This document shows, piece by piece, positions 8,042 through 18,828 of a stretch of DNA of 64,000 nt (the stretch's first letter is position 1; each line of letters begins with the position of its first letter). Below the pieces are notes generated by a model. It did no database searches. It was given only the letters and a program-made list of their open reading frames with translations, and was not told the DNA's origin. A program made the translations under genes and the position numbers. Source of the DNA: Gimesia alba (GTDB lineage: Bacteria > Planctomycetota > Planctomycetia > Planctomycetales > Planctomycetaceae); assembly GCF_007744675.1 (NCBI RefSeq), contig NZ_CP036269.1, positions 558,001 through 622,000 on the forward strand, read 5' to 3'.

Positions 8042-9007
8042 TCAAACAAGTTTCCGCAGTTGTTTAATATAGCCGGGAATCGCTTCCTTGGGTTCTTCTT
8101 TGGCTTCATATTCCAGCACAATGAAGTTTTTGTAGTGTGCGTCTTTCAAAATTTTAACGATCCGCGGAATATCCGCGGGCACTTCTTTTCCACGTACTCC
8201 CATTTCCACTTTGATCTGGGCGTTGATTGCCAGTGGCGCAATTTTGGCAAGATCTTCATACGGGTGTTCTGTGCGGAAGTTTCCACTGTCGAAGTTGATC
8301 CCGAAATTGGGTGATTTGTTGACGCCATCAATGATTCGCATCATCTGTTCCGGAGTCGATGTGATGCCGCCATGATTTTCAAGTGCCAGGCTGACACCTT
8401 TCTTCTCGGCATATTTCAGCGATTCATTGATGCCTTTCTGGCACATGCGAATCGCTTCGGCTTCGTTGCCTCCCTTAGGCACTCGGCCTGCAAAGATACG
8501 AATGACTGGCGCGCCCAGAATTGCAGAATAATCGATCCACTTCCGCGTCATTTCCAGTTGCTCATCTCGGGCAGCTCCTTGGGGAAGGCAGAAATCGTTA
8601 CCAATGGCGGTGCCCGAAACTTCCAGTCCCAGAGAACCGGCGAGATCGCGTGTCTGTTTCAGATAATCATCGCTGACCGGGTTGGGAAAATAGTAACTGG
8701 TCAATTCGCAACCATCGAGTTTCAACTTTCCGCAGTAGCGGACGAAATCCTGAATATCCATCGTCGCGGGAATCTTTTTAGGACGTGGTTTGGGCCAGCT
8801 TTGTTTCAGGTAGCGATGAAAAGAATAGGCGGCCAGGCTCAGTTTGAGTTTTTCAGATGCTTTTTTGTCCTGAACTCCTGCTGCCATTGTCGTGTCTGTG
8901 ATCAATGAGCCTGCAGTCAGTGCTCCCAAGCTCCACAAAGATGATGTTTTCAGGAAGTCACGTCGATGGGATTCCTGTTCGAACGGAGAGGGTGAATTAA
9001 CTGCCAT
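8042..9007 (-). CDS. Tat-exported sugar phosphate isomerase/epimerase-like TIM barrel
   Basis: A 321-residue protein of the xylose isomerase-like TIM-barrel superfamily, widespread in planctomycetes. It begins with a twin-arginine signal, RRDFLKTSS at 15-23, followed by a hydrophobic stretch to about residue 42, so it should be exported folded. Metal-ligand candidates are in LALENHGG, INFDSGN and IVLEYEAKEE. The ATG at 9007 has CTGGAG about eight bases upstream; an open frame 30 codons longer lacks such support. The substrate is unknown. A related gene is cut by the right edge of this window but is not close enough to be linked. Confidence 0.88.
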   Translation of the reverse strand: MAVNSPSPFEQESHRRDFLKTSSLWSLGALTAGSLITDTTMAAGVQDKKASEKLKLSLAAYSFHRYLKQSWPKPRPKKIPATMDIQDFVRYCGKLKLDGCELTSYYFPNPVSDDYLKQTRDLAGSLGLEVSGTAIGNDFCLPQGAARDEQLEMTRKWIDYSAILGAPVIRIFAGRVPKGGNEAEAIRMCQKGINESLKYAEKKGVSLALENHGGITSTPEQMMRIIDGVNKSPNFGINFDSGNFRTEHPYEDLAKIAPLAINAQIKVEMGVRGKEVPADIPRIVKILKDAHYKNFIVLEYEAKEEPKEAIPGYIKQLRKLV

Positions 9008-9324
9008 TATGTTTACTCCAGGACTAAGCCGAATAATAGGAATGCGCTGATACTGGTAACGGGTAAGTTCAGAATCGAGGAGCTCCCATTTTGACAAATC
9101 ATAGACTGTAAAGAAACCCTCGATATCAAAAACAGGCAGAATTGCAAAGTTTCTGAGGATGGCTAAACTTACTCTATTGCTAAAGATAACACTGACAGTT
9201 TACCTGTCTGTTTGTTACGATGTGCGGCCGGGGAATGAACCCTGTCAGACTGTAAATCAAATTGCTGTAAATCATTATTGACCGGGCCTTGGTGCCCATG
9301 ACCTATTTAGGAAGACCGGACACA
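9008..9324. other. Divergent intergenic region upstream of leuS
   Basis: A 317-nt gap between the Tat-exported TIM-barrel gene (minus) and leuS (plus). A weak promoter-like pair, CTGACA at 9192-9197 and TACGAT at 9216-9221 with an 18-nt spacer, faces leuS. No T-box-like leader was recognised. In-frame TTG and ATG codons at 9289 and 9298 are possible alternative leuS starts. Confidence 0.35.
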
Positions 9325-12249
9325 ATGCCTCGTTACGACGCCAAGCGGATTGAAACCAAATGGCAAACCTTTTGGGACCAGCACGAAACATTCAAGACAG
9401 GCGAATTCGTTGAGGGTAAAGACAAGCTCTATGTGCTGGATATGTTCCCTTACCCGTCGGGCGATGGTTTACACGTGGGTCATCCCGAAGGCTATACGGC
9501 GACCGATATTGTCTGTCGGCATGCCCGTATGCAGGGCAAGCAGGTCTTGCATCCGATGGGTTGGGATGCTTTTGGGTTACCCGCCGAGCAACACGCAATC
9601 AAGACAGGCACTCCCCCCCGAATCACGACGCAGAAGAATATCGATACATTCCGTCGCCAGTTAAAGATGTTGGGTTTCAGTTACGACTGGAGCCGCGAAT
9701 TTTCGACCACCGATCCGGACTACTTCCGCTGGACGCAATGGATCTTTCTCCAGTTATTTCATTCCTGGTTTGACAGTGACTGTGAATGGACGGGCCCCGA
9801 TGGCAAACAACGCGTGGGGCGAGCCCGGCCGATCAGCGAATTGCCGATTCCTGAAAAAGTAAAAGCAGCGGGGGAAGAAACGACCCGCCGATATCAGGAC
9901 CGCCAGCGGTTAGCCTATCAGCATGAAGCGCCCGTGAACTGGTGCCCTGCTTTGGGAACCGTGTTAGCGAACGAAGAAATTATCGACGGCAAGAGCGAAC
10001 GTGGAGGCCACCCGGTCGAACGCATTCCGTTACGCCAGTGGATGCTCCGTATCACAAAATACGGCGACCGCTTGATTGATGGTCTCGAAGGGTTGGACTG
10101 GTCGGACTCAATCAAGTCGTTGCAAAAAAACTGGATCGGTCGCAGCGAAGGGGCAGAACTCGATTTCTTTATTGGTTCTGAAGAGTCTGGTTCAGATTTG
10201 GATCAGGCATTTGCAGACTGGCAAACGGCGCGGGCTGAATCCGGTTTTCCGGAAGAGTCTGAAGAAGATGTCTTGCGGGTTTATACAACCCGCCCGGATA
10301 CTTTGTATGGTGCCACCTACATGGTGTTGTCGCCGGAGCATCCATTTGTGGATCGGTTAACGGTTGCTGACCAGAAAGCCGCCGTTGAAGCATACCGGAA
10401 GCAGGCCGCACTCAAAAGCGATTTGGATCGGACCGATTTGGCGAAAGAAAAAACAGGCGTCTTTACCGGCAGCTATGCGGTGAATCCAGTGAATGGCGAG
10501 AAAGTTCCGGTCTGGATTGCCGACTATGTTTTGATCAGCTACGGGACGGGGGCGATCATGGCGGTTCCTGCGCATGATTTGCGCGACTGGGAATTTGCTG
10601 TTGAGTTTCACTTGCCGATCATTCCCGTTGTCGAACCACCGGCCGGGTATGAGCCTTCGAAAGACGAGTTGGCACTCGAAACGGAAATTGAAGGAGAAAA
10701 ACGAACACCGTTTTCCGGCTTGGGGACAGCTATCAATTCTGGTGAATTTGACGGCACACCAACCGCGGACTTCAAAAAACAGATCACCGCGAATTTGGTC
10801 GAGCAGGGTGTTGGGAAAGGCGCCGTTAACTATCGTTTGCGGGACTGGCTCTTCAGTCGCCAGCATTTCTGGGGTGAGCCATTTCCGATCTGGCATGAAT
10901 TGGATGCGGATGGCAAGATCACCGGTTTAATGCGTGCTGATTCGGAAGAGAGTTTGCCCGTTGAACTTCCCGAGTTGAAAGAATTCAAGCCGGCTGGAAC
11001 ACCCGATCCCCCGCTTTCTGTCGCACCGGACGAATGGTTGTATAAAACCGATAGCGACGGAACCCGTTTATATCGTGAAGTCAACAGTATGCCGCAATGG
11101 GCGGGTTCGTGCTGGTATTATTTACGGTTCGCAGATCCGAAGAATAACGAATGTTTTATTGATCCGGAGAACGAAAAAAACTGGTTGCCCGTGGACCTTT
11201 ATATTGGTGGTGGTGAGCATGCGGTGTTGCATTTGCTCTATGCCCGTTTCTGGCATCAGGTATTGTTTGACCGTGGCTTTGTGACCTGCCCCGAACCATT
11301 CCAGAAGTTAGTCAATCAGGGCATGATTTTAGGCGATGTCGAATTGACGGGCTTTCAGACGACAGAGGGTGCCTGGGTCTCTTCCAAGGAAGTTGAAGAA
11401 TCGGATGAGTCCGAAACAAAGTGGATCGAGACAGCTTCGGGCAAGCCCGTGAATAGCATCAGCTTAACTTCGGATCAGGTGCAAAAACAGGGTGAAGATT
11501 TTGTACTTGTGGATGATCCCACCATTTTTGTGAATAGCCGCGCTCATAAGATGTCGAAGTCACGGGGCAACGTTGTGAATCCGGACTTTGTGGTCGAACA
11601 GTACGGTGCCGATGCCTTACGCATGTATGAGATGTTTATGGGGCCGTTGGAAGCAACGAAACCCTGGAGCATGAGCGGCGTGGAAGGAGTCAGTCGATTT
11701 CTCGGTCGTGTCTGGCGGTTGATGATTGAGGAACGCGCTGAAGAAGTCATATTGAATGAAGCGGTTTCGGAAGAGCCACCGGCCGAAGAACAGTTACGGA
11801 TTTTGCACAAAACGATCAAAGCCGTCACTGAGGACATCGAGAAATTATCCTTCAATACGGCGATCAGCCGCATGATGGAATTCACGAATGCGATGGGACA
11901 GCAGAAAGTTCGATCGAAGTCTGTCTTGTCTGACTTTGTGTTACTTCTTTCGCCGTTTGCACCACATATTGCAGAAGAACTCTGGAGTGTGTTGGGGCAT
12001 ACCGGCTCGTTGGCCTATCAGTCGTGGCCTCAATACGACGAAGCATTATTGCAGGAGTCGGTTGTCGAAATACCGGTGCAGGTCAACGGAAAGTTACGCT
12101 CCAAAGTTTCCATCGCAGCCGACGCCGATCAGGCAGCGATGCAGCAGGCAGCTGAGCAGGACGAGACCATCGCCAAGTACCTGGAAGGAAAAACGATTGT
12201 AAAAGCAGTCGTGATCCCAGGCCGCATGATTAACTTTGTGGTAAAATAA
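9325..12249 (+). CDS. leuS: Leucine--tRNA ligase
   Basis: A 974-residue class I aminoacyl-tRNA synthetase charging tRNA-Leu. The HIGH-type motif is HVGH (50-53, in [16 protein letters not shown]) and the KMSKS motif is at 742-746. The CP1 editing region has [14 protein letters not shown]. Escherichia coli LeuRS is 860 residues with KMSKS near 619, so about 120 extra residues lie between the two catalytic motifs. One insert (about 155-195) precedes HEAPVNWCP, and the leucine-specific region just before KMSKS is also enlarged. The ATG at 9325 has GGAAG upstream and gives the usual synthetase N-terminus. It ends at a strong terminator. Confidence 0.96.
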   Translation: MPRYDAKRIETKWQTFWDQHETFKTGEFVEGKDKLYVLDMFPYPSGDGLHVGHPEGYTATDIVCRHARMQGKQVLHPMGWDAFGLPAEQHAIKTGTPPRITTQKNIDTFRRQLKMLGFSYDWSREFSTTDPDYFRWTQWIFLQLFHSWFDSDCEWTGPDGKQRVGRARPISELPIPEKVKAAGEETTRRYQDRQRLAYQHEAPVNWCPALGTVLANEEIIDGKSERGGHPVERIPLRQWMLRITKYGDRLIDGLEGLDWSDSIKSLQKNWIGRSEGAELDFFIGSEESGSDLDQAFADWQTARAESGFPEESEEDVLRVYTTRPDTLYGATYMVLSPEHPFVDRLTVADQKAAVEAYRKQAALKSDLDRTDLAKEKTGVFTGSYAVNPVNGEKVPVWIADYVLISYGTGAIMAVPAHDLRDWEFAVEFHLPIIPVVEPPAGYEPSKDELALETEIEGEKRTPFSGLGTAINSGEFDGTPTADFKKQITANLVEQGVGKGAVNYRLRDWLFSRQHFWGEPFPIWHELDADGKITGLMRADSEESLPVELPELKEFKPAGTPDPPLSVAPDEWLYKTDSDGTRLYREVNSMPQWAGSCWYYLRFADPKNNECFIDPENEKNWLPVDLYIGGGEHAVLHLLYARFWHQVLFDRGFVTCPEPFQKLVNQGMILGDVELTGFQTTEGAWVSSKEVEESDESETKWIETASGKPVNSISLTSDQVQKQGEDFVLVDDPTIFVNSRAHKMSKSRGNVVNPDFVVEQYGADALRMYEMFMGPLEATKPWSMSGVEGVSRFLGRVWRLMIEERAEEVILNEAVSEEPPAEEQLRILHKTIKAVTEDIEKLSFNTAISRMMEFTNAMGQQKVRSKSVLSDFVLLLSPFAPHIAEELWSVLGHTGSLAYQSWPQYDEALLQESVVEIPVQVNGKLRSKVSIAADADQAAMQQAAEQDETIAKYLEGKTIVKAVVIPGRMINFVVK

Positions 12250-12255
12250 GCTTTC

Positions 12256-12297
12256 AAACAGGAGCGAAGCGTGAATGGCGTCGCTCCTGTTTTGTTT
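12256..12297 (+). terminator. Intrinsic terminator after leuS
   Basis: AAACAGGAGCGA (12256-12267) pairs perfectly with TCGCTCCTGTTT (12281-12292), giving a 12-bp stem and a 13-base loop, followed by TGTTTT. It starts 7 nt after the leuS stop and lies between convergent genes, so it may also slow transcription from the ATPase gene. Confidence 0.85.
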
Positions 12298-12310
12298 TAC
12301 ACATCTCGTG

Positions 12311-14770
12311 TTATTCTCCGTCCAGTCGATAGAGTGGCTGGCTGATGCCGGTCGCATCGACGGACCAGGGGAGCCAGGCGAATGCCACTTCATTTACCAT
12401 CAGGTCTGACTTGCGCGGCCGGACCGGGTATTCTTCGATTTCGAGGTCTTCAGGATGAATGGGCTCTGCCAGTTTATCTAATTCCTGTTGGAACTGGTCT
12501 TCGAGGTCCGCGTATTTTTGCTGTTGCACTTCCAGTGCTTCCTTGGCGCGACCAATGTCGCCGTGTTCTTTGGCGGCACGGCCCACGTTGCGCGCTGCAG
12601 TAGAAGCTTTGCGAACATTGGTCGCGCTGGCGACTTTTCGGCCCATGATGGCGCCGAATATGGTCGTGCCGATTGAAAGGAAGGTACTCAGCTTTTTATC
12701 GCTGTATTGAGATTCTTCACGTGCTACACGCTCTTCGGCAGTTCGGATGCGGTTTTTAATCGTTTCAAATTTGGACGCATATTTTGTGCGCAATTTTTCA
12801 ATCTGCAAATCGCGTTCTTCACGCATCAGTTGTTTGAGTCGGGCGCGAAACGCGGCTTCGTTTTCTTCAGGATCCGAATAGAGTTTGGGGTCCGCACTGA
12901 ACCACAGGTTCAAAGAACGTTCCTGGTAGAGATACGTTTTTAAATTCTTTTCCCAGGTTTTGTATTGTGTCTTCCGTGTCAGTGCGCTATCGACTTCAGC
13001 AAATTGTGCTTGTGCAGCGGGTTCATTGTCATACTCCAGATTACCAGGGGGAATGGATACGGCTTCTTCCCAGAGTGATTCGGGAAGTGTGCCCGTAATT
13101 GTGGTCAGCATGGCGACGTCCTGCCAGAGATCAACTTTCGACTTGGCGTCAGCATATCTTAGTTTTGCCAGGCCGATGATGCCGGGACGATACACGAGAC
13201 GGCTCCCTTGAGGCAACAATGTGGAAGCGGTGAAAATTCGCTGTTTGATATCAAGGGGAATTAATGGCGGCTGACTCGGGCTCTGTTTTGTGACGGTGGC
13301 GATCGTTGGCGCAGTCGTCGTTGATTCTGTTGCGGATTCGGCAAGTGCCTCCTTGCGGGGTTCCATCAGCTCTTTGATCTGTGTGCGCGTGAGTGGGCCG
13401 CGGAGATAAGAGAGGGCCCATCTCGTGTGGAATACGACGGGTGCATTTTCATGGACATTGTGTAACAAGAAGACGCGGCTTCCCAAGTCAGACAGAATCG
13501 CTTCCATCTCTTGACGATGTAACTGACTGCCGGCGGAACCGGACGCGCTTTCCAGTCCGTCCAGAACGCGTGCTTTGTCCCGTTCGGTCTGCAGGCGACC
13601 GATGAACCAGGTTCCCGTATTGGAGAGGCCTTTATAGTCGAGGTCGACCGGGTTTTGTGTTGAGAGTACGACCCCCAATCCAAAAGCGCGGGCTTGTTTC
13701 AGCAGTGTCAGCATCGGTGTTTTGGAAGGGGGATTCGCGGTGGGAGGAAAGTAGCCGAAGACTTCATCCATATATAAAATCGCTCGCAGGCTTGATGTTC
13801 CCGACTGACTTCGAACCCAGGCCAGCACCTCATTGAGCAAGACCGTCACGAAAAACATACGCTCTGATTCGGACAAGTGGGCGATTGAGAGAATGGAAAT
13901 ACGTGGTTTTCCCTGTTTCGTCATGAGCAGATTTTCGATGTTCAATGCCTCTCCCTCCATCCAGGCTTCAAATCCCGGAGAAGCCAGCAGGTTATTGAGT
14001 TGCATTGAGAGCTGCAGACGATCTTTCGAAGGATAAAACGTTTCCAGATCCAGGAAGCCGATCTTATCAAACGGTGGAACCTGGATTTCCTGGATCAGAC
14101 TGGCGATGGAGAGATTGCGTTTTTCTTTCCAGGCACTGCTGAGTATGTTCGAGAGCAGAATATGTTCGCGGCTGTTGATCGGGTCTGCATTGATTTTGAG
14201 TAATGCTAATAAGCCTGAAACAGCTGACATGATCCGATCTCGAAAGGCATCGCTGTCCTTCAAAACAGCATCACTGGGTGCATCGAACGATTTTAAAACA
14301 GAGATCGGTAAACCGGCGTTGCTGCCTGGTGTGTAGATGGCCATGTCGACAGCAGAGCACAGCCGCTGAATCCGGTCGCCGTCCTGTTGCCAGTCGGCTA
14401 ATCCTTTTTTCCAGAGGTCGGCTGTCCAGCGGGCATATTCATCCGGCGTTTTCCCTTTGCGGACTGCTTCACTTTCTTCGATCCAGGGGCGAAAATCAGC
14501 GGGTTTCAATTCCGGGAAGTTGAGCAGCAGGTTCCCCAGGTCCCCTTTGGGATCGATGGCGATGACGGGAATATCATCGATGGCAGCTTCTTCGAGAAGT
14601 GACAGACAGAGCCCCGTTTTACCACTGCCGGTCATGCCGACACAGACAGCGTGCGTTGTCAGGTCTTTGCTGTCATACAGAACCAGGTCGTCTTTAATCG
14701 TGTCGTTGGGGAGATCGTATTCTCGGCCTAGATAGAATGCGCCAAGCGTTTCGTAGGGTTGATCCGTCAT
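12311..14770 (-). CDS. HerA/VirB4-like ATPase with C-terminal coiled coil
   Basis: An 819-residue P-loop ATPase of the HerA/FtsK superfamily. Walker A is GMTGSGKT (45-52), the following [11 protein letters not shown] (72-82) is typical of HerA-like proteins, and Walker B is ILYMDE (331-336). [17 protein letters not shown] near 375-391 matches the sensor region. Residues from about 490 to the end form a separate part rich in charged helices; about 640-750 looks like coiled coil with a short hydrophobic or Ala/Gly-rich interruption. There is no NurA-like nuclease or conjugation gene beside it, so its job (DNA pumping, repair or something else) is open. Confidence 0.82.
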   Translation of the reverse strand: MTDQPYETLGAFYLGREYDLPNDTIKDDLVLYDSKDLTTHAVCVGMTGSGKTGLCLSLLEEAAIDDIPVIAIDPKGDLGNLLLNFPELKPADFRPWIEESEAVRKGKTPDEYARWTADLWKKGLADWQQDGDRIQRLCSAVDMAIYTPGSNAGLPISVLKSFDAPSDAVLKDSDAFRDRIMSAVSGLLALLKINADPINSREHILLSNILSSAWKEKRNLSIASLIQEIQVPPFDKIGFLDLETFYPSKDRLQLSMQLNNLLASPGFEAWMEGEALNIENLLMTKQGKPRISILSIAHLSESERMFFVTVLLNEVLAWVRSQSGTSSLRAILYMDEVFGYFPPTANPPSKTPMLTLLKQARAFGLGVVLSTQNPVDLDYKGLSNTGTWFIGRLQTERDKARVLDGLESASGSAGSQLHRQEMEAILSDLGSRVFLLHNVHENAPVVFHTRWALSYLRGPLTRTQIKELMEPRKEALAESATESTTTAPTIATVTKQSPSQPPLIPLDIKQRIFTASTLLPQGSRLVYRPGIIGLAKLRYADAKSKVDLWQDVAMLTTITGTLPESLWEEAVSIPPGNLEYDNEPAAQAQFAEVDSALTRKTQYKTWEKNLKTYLYQERSLNLWFSADPKLYSDPEENEAAFRARLKQLMREERDLQIEKLRTKYASKFETIKNRIRTAEERVAREESQYSDKKLSTFLSIGTTIFGAIMGRKVASATNVRKASTAARNVGRAAKEHGDIGRAKEALEVQQQKYADLEDQFQQELDKLAEPIHPEDLEIEEYPVRPRKSDLMVNEVAFAWLPWSVDATGISQPLYRLDGE

Positions 14771-14931
14771 TGCTCACCATGAACTGGAAGAAAGGAAAAT
14801 GAAATCGAATTCGAGTCAAGAACTGCCCGCAATGGAATTGTTTATAGCGTAACATGCGGGAACGTCGATTTCACGTTTGAGTGGAAAAACTTCACTAGGA
14901 TTTTGGCCGTCGAATCAAAAGTGATTGATCT

Positions 14932-15360
14932 TCAGGCGGGTTCATCTTGCTCGGGAACGATTGAAAAACAGGAAGCGACTTCTTCCGGAATGCGGCGTGG
15001 CGTGAGATTTTCATAATTCACAAACGCCCAGTTAGTTTCTGCGCGAACCAGCAGCTCCGAATCAGTGGGCCGAATGATCCGGTATTTTCGGAGGGATTTG
15101 ACTTTTTGCAGCGTGGAAATCCAGGTTTGAACCACAATTTCCTGATCCACAAATGCGGGCTGCAAATATTCGATGTAGTGACTCCTGGCCACCCAGCCGA
15201 TTTTCATTTCCCGATAACGGCGGCCGGACCAGCCATTGGCGGTGGAGTGGGCAACCGCCGCATCCTGCAGCCATTTTAAGTAAACGACATTATTGACGTG
15301 TCCCAGCCCGTCTATTTCCTCGGGGGTGACTAAATGACGGTATTCATAAATGCGATGCAT
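14932..15360 (-). CDS. Acyl-CoA thioesterase, hot-dog fold (4HBT/FcbC type)
   Basis: A 142-residue hot-dog fold thioesterase. The N-terminal active-site segment is D17-G-L-G-H-V-N-N (17-24), as in 4-hydroxybenzoyl-CoA thioesterase and YbgC-type enzymes, where the Asp is catalytic. The length is normal. It is divergent from the PfkB kinase gene with 132 nt between starts. The acyl substrate cannot be read from the sequence. Confidence 0.88.
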   Translation of the reverse strand: MHRIYEYRHLVTPEEIDGLGHVNNVVYLKWLQDAAVAHSTANGWSGRRYREMKIGWVARSHYIEYLQPAFVDQEIVVQTWISTLQKVKSLRKYRIIRPTDSELLVRAETNWAFVNYENLTPRRIPEEVASCFSIVPEQDEPA

Positions 15361-15492
15361 GGAATTTGTATCCCGGGTTATGGTATGGTATGCCCAGACA
15401 GGAGCAATTGCTGAGTGAACGACATGAGAGTCGTCGGTTCATTCGCTTTGAATTAGTGTAATTGAATTGAATGAGAATTGAATCAGAGTTCC

Positions 15493-16410
15493 ATGAATAA
15501 TTTAACATCGCTTCCACTGGTAATCGGTTTAGGTGAATTGCTGTGGGACTGTTTTGGTGATGAGAGACGTCCCGGCGGTGCACCGGCGAACGTTGCCTTT
15601 CAGGCGAATCAACTGGGTTGTCAGGGGACTGTTGTGACCCGCGTCGGGGACGATGCATTGGGGACAGAGTTACTTGAATTTTTAAAGCAGCAGCAGCTCT
15701 CCACTGAGTACGTCCAGATTGATGAGACCCATCCGACGGGAACCGTGACCGTCGAATTCAGTGATGCCAACGATCCGCAGTATACGATTCATGAGCAGGT
15801 TGCCTGGGATCATTTGGAATTCAATGACCAACTGGCTGCGTTGATGAAACAGGCGCAAGCCGTCTGCTTCGGCACGCTGGCGCAGCGTGAGGCAGACTCG
15901 CGCGAGTCAATCCATCAGTGTCTGGCAGCGACGAGTTCAGCCTGTCTGGTCGTGTATGATATTAATCTGCGTCAGAAGTACTACGACCGTGATTGGATTG
16001 AACGGTCGTTGACAGCAGCGAAGATTGTCAAACTGAATCAGGATGAGGTGCAGGTTTTATCTGAACTGCTGGCCATTTCTGCCGAAGACCTGCAGGCGTT
16101 TGCACTACATCTTCAACAGGCATATGGAGTGGACGCAATCTGTATCACGCGCGGTGCGGAAGGATGTTTGATTTTCGCCGACGATCGGCAATATGATATT
16201 CCGGGTACTCCTGTAGAGGTGGCAGATGCGGTGGGAGCCGGTGATGCGTTTACCGCCGCTCTGATTTCCCGACGTCTGTTAGGATGGGGCTGGGAACAGG
16301 CGGTGCTGTTTGCCAATCGGGTGGGAGGTCTGGTTGCCAGTCAAGCGGGGGCGATGCCCGTTCTGCGGGCCGAGTTTGAACAGCTCAGTCAGGAGCTTCA
16401 GAAAACTTAA
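15493..16410 (+). CDS. PfkB-family carbohydrate kinase (fructokinase-like)
   Basis: A 305-residue ribokinase/PfkB kinase. The sugar-binding signature GLGELLWDCF with RRPGGAPANVAFQANQLG near the N-terminus and the ATP/anion-hole signature DAVGAGDAFTAA near residues 240-251 are intact; D247 in GAGD is the expected catalytic base. The GELLWD opening is typical of fructokinases, but substrate choice is inference. The ATG at 15493 is preferred over a TTG five codons upstream. The cyclophilin gene follows after 56 nt. Confidence 0.92.
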   Translation: MNNLTSLPLVIGLGELLWDCFGDERRPGGAPANVAFQANQLGCQGTVVTRVGDDALGTELLEFLKQQQLSTEYVQIDETHPTGTVTVEFSDANDPQYTIHEQVAWDHLEFNDQLAALMKQAQAVCFGTLAQREADSRESIHQCLAATSSACLVVYDINLRQKYYDRDWIERSLTAAKIVKLNQDEVQVLSELLAISAEDLQAFALHLQQAYGVDAICITRGAEGCLIFADDRQYDIPGTPVEVADAVGAGDAFTAALISRRLLGWGWEQAVLFANRVGGLVASQAGAMPVLRAEFEQLSQELQKT

Positions 16411-16466
16411 ATCAGGTTGAGTTCATACACATTTTCATTACTTCAGATAGCTTAAGGAAATATTAA

Positions 16467-17276
16467 ATGTCACGTTTTACTTTGTTCGCGCTGTGTCTGG
16501 TTGCAGTCAATTTTGTAGGATGTAACAGTGAAACTCCGACAGGCGGAGATGCGGAAGTTCCCGAGGCGGCTTCCAAAGGTGGAACGTCTACTACATCAGC
16601 GGATGATTATCAGGTCCTATTAAAAACCACCAAGGGTGATGTTTTGCTGGAAGTCCATCCGGAATGGTCGCCTAAAGGGGCTGCACGATTCAAGGAACTG
16701 GTTGAATTAGGATTTTATGATAACTGTGCTTTCTTTCGCGTGCTTGATGGTTTCATGGCACAGGTGGGGATCAATGGTGATCCTGCCTTGCATGCCAAAT
16801 GGCGCGACAATAACATTCCAGACGACCCCGTCGTGGAATCGAATAAACGGGGATATGTCTCTTTCGCAAATGCCGGTCCCGATACTCGGTCCACTCAGTT
16901 CTTTATCAATTATGGTGACAACTCAAATTTGGATTATGGCTTCTCTCCCTTTGCAAAAGTCATTGAAGGCATGGAAGTGGTCGATTCCCTTTACAACGGA
17001 TATGGTGAAGGCGCTCCCAGTGGCCCCGGGCCCTCTCAAGGCAGAATTGTGGGAGAAGGCAATGCGTACCTGAAAAAAGAGTTTCCGATGCTGGACTACA
17101 TCGTCAAGGCAACAATTGTCGAAGAGGAGCCTGCTAAGACAGATGCGAAGTCTGAGACTGCTGAACCAGAGGCAAAGGATGACAAGCAGCCTGCTGAACC
17201 GGCGGCTGAAAAGTCTGAGAAGAAAGAGGCCGCTGACGACAAACCCAAAGAAGCAGCAGCTAAGAAAGACGAATAG
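16467..17276 (+). CDS. Cyclophilin-type peptidyl-prolyl isomerase lipoprotein
   Basis: A 269-residue cyclophilin predicted to be lipid-anchored outside the cytoplasmic membrane. The signal ends in a lipobox with C19 (NFVGC). The cyclophilin domain spans about 48-215, with the catalytic arginine R91 in FFRVLDGFMAQVG and STQFFINYGDN downstream. The last 55 or so residues are a low-complexity Lys/Glu/Ala/Pro tail with no fold expected. AAGGAAA lies about nine bases before the ATG. The protein probably helps fold periplasmic or surface proteins. It converges on hom with only 7 nt between. Confidence 0.93.
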   Translation: MSRFTLFALCLVAVNFVGCNSETPTGGDAEVPEAASKGGTSTTSADDYQVLLKTTKGDVLLEVHPEWSPKGAARFKELVELGFYDNCAFFRVLDGFMAQVGINGDPALHAKWRDNNIPDDPVVESNKRGYVSFANAGPDTRSTQFFINYGDNSNLDYGFSPFAKVIEGMEVVDSLYNGYGEGAPSGPGPSQGRIVGEGNAYLKKEFPMLDYIVKATIVEEEPAKTDAKSETAEPEAKDDKQPAEPAAEKSEKKEAADDKPKEAAAKKDE

Positions 17277-17283
17277 ATCTGGT

Positions 17284-18597
17284 TCAATCGTTGACCGGCA
17301 TACGCACAAAGGGAGCTCGGATACAAGTCAGTTGATCCAGCTCCCTGCTGGCTGCCTGGAAGCGGCCTTCTGTGGTGCGGTGTGTCATAATTACCAACGG
17401 CACAATCGGGTAGTCCTCGGTCTGATCGACTTCAGGCGCTTCGTGTTGGACCAGGCTGGCGATGCTGATTTCGTGGTCTCCCAGTACATTGGTGATATCT
17501 GCCAAAACATGCGGGCGGTCTTCCACATTCAATCGCAGGAAGTAGCGCCGGGAGATCTCTTCACGGGGCATGATGTTGATATCCGGGCGAGGATTCCAGA
17601 GGTCCAGCCGTGGGAAGGTGATTGCGGCGCGGCCGACGGCGACATCAATCAGGTTGGCCACCACGGCAGAAGCGGTTGCCATCTGACCTGCTCCCATGCC
17701 TGACAGCCAGATTTTCCCCACCGCGTCCCCTTCCAGGGCGATTTTGTTGTAGGCGTCTTCTACATGGGCCAGGGGGTTATCATTGCGGATCAGCGTGGGC
17801 TGAGCATGCATTTCCAGTTGGCCATCCAGCAGTTTGGCGACTGCCAGTAATTTGACGGTATATCCCAGCTCATGGGCGTATTGCAAATCGGCTAAAGAGA
17901 GGGAGTCGATTCCCTGCCTGAGGAACTGATCCAGGTTGACTTTGACGCCGAGTGCCAGCTGCACCAGGATTCCCAGTTTCTGGGCGGCATCAGTACCGTC
18001 CACATCCATCGCGGGATCCGCTTCTGCATATCCAATTTCCTGCGCACTGCTGACCGCGTCTGCATAACTCACGTTATGAGAAAACATCTGCGTCAGGATG
18101 TAATTGCTGGTTCCATTCAGGATGGCTTCAATCGAAGTAATCTGATTGGCTGACATCGCCTGAGTCACGGTTTCGATTAACGGTACTCCACCTGCAACGG
18201 CTGCTTCAAAGCTGATGCAGCGTCCCAGTTCTTTAGCACGTTGAAACAGGCTTTCCCCTTTTTCGCAGAGCAGCGCTTTATTCGCGGTTACGACATCTTT
18301 ACCGCTTTCGAGGGTACGCAACATGATATCGTAAGCCGGATCAATTCCGCCGACGAGTTGAATCACGACGTCGATCGAGGAATCATTGATGACCGCTTCA
18401 ATATCGTCGGTGAGTACTTCTGCTGCCAGGTCAATCTCGCGTGGTCTGGAAAGATCTCTCACGACAGCTCGCTTCAGGTGAATCGGACGGCCGGCGCGTG
18501 TGGTCATTTGTTCGGCGCGGTTGAGCAAGATTTTCGCGACACCAGTACCAACGGTTCCCATACCGATAATGGCCACGTTTAAAGGAGAAGACGACAT
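17284..18597 (-). CDS. hom: Homoserine dehydrogenase with ACT domain
   Basis: A 437-residue enzyme reducing aspartate semialdehyde to homoserine for threonine and methionine synthesis. The nucleotide-binding loop is GMGTVG (12-17), VTANKALL and AGGVPLIETV mark the catalytic domain, and the C-terminal 90 or so residues form an ACT domain (FLRLNVEDRPHVLADI), consistent with feedback control by an amino acid such as threonine. It stands alone, without an aspartokinase or threonine synthase gene next to it. Confidence 0.96.
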   Translation of the reverse strand: MSSSPLNVAIIGMGTVGTGVAKILLNRAEQMTTRAGRPIHLKRAVVRDLSRPREIDLAAEVLTDDIEAVINDSSIDVVIQLVGGIDPAYDIMLRTLESGKDVVTANKALLCEKGESLFQRAKELGRCISFEAAVAGGVPLIETVTQAMSANQITSIEAILNGTSNYILTQMFSHNVSYADAVSSAQEIGYAEADPAMDVDGTDAAQKLGILVQLALGVKVNLDQFLRQGIDSLSLADLQYAHELGYTVKLLAVAKLLDGQLEMHAQPTLIRNDNPLAHVEDAYNKIALEGDAVGKIWLSGMGAGQMATASAVVANLIDVAVGRAAITFPRLDLWNPRPDINIMPREEISRRYFLRLNVEDRPHVLADITNVLGDHEISIASLVQHEAPEVDQTEDYPIVPLVIMTHRTTEGRFQAASRELDQLTCIRAPFVRMPVND

Positions 18598-18828
18598 TCC
18601 AGATTCCTGAATTTGTAAACACGGTGAATTGTAGCGAGGGGCTTAAATATCAGCACCGTACTATAGACGGTCCTCGGGGTGAGTGGAACCATGGCTAGAG
18701 AAATCAGTTGATTTCATCGTCATAATATCGGGGAATATGTCGATTTTATGGATCAGTTTATGACAAATGTGTCAAGATTCCAGTGGGGAGAAAGTGTTCA
18801 ATCACTTGTATGATGTGAGAAAGCGAAG

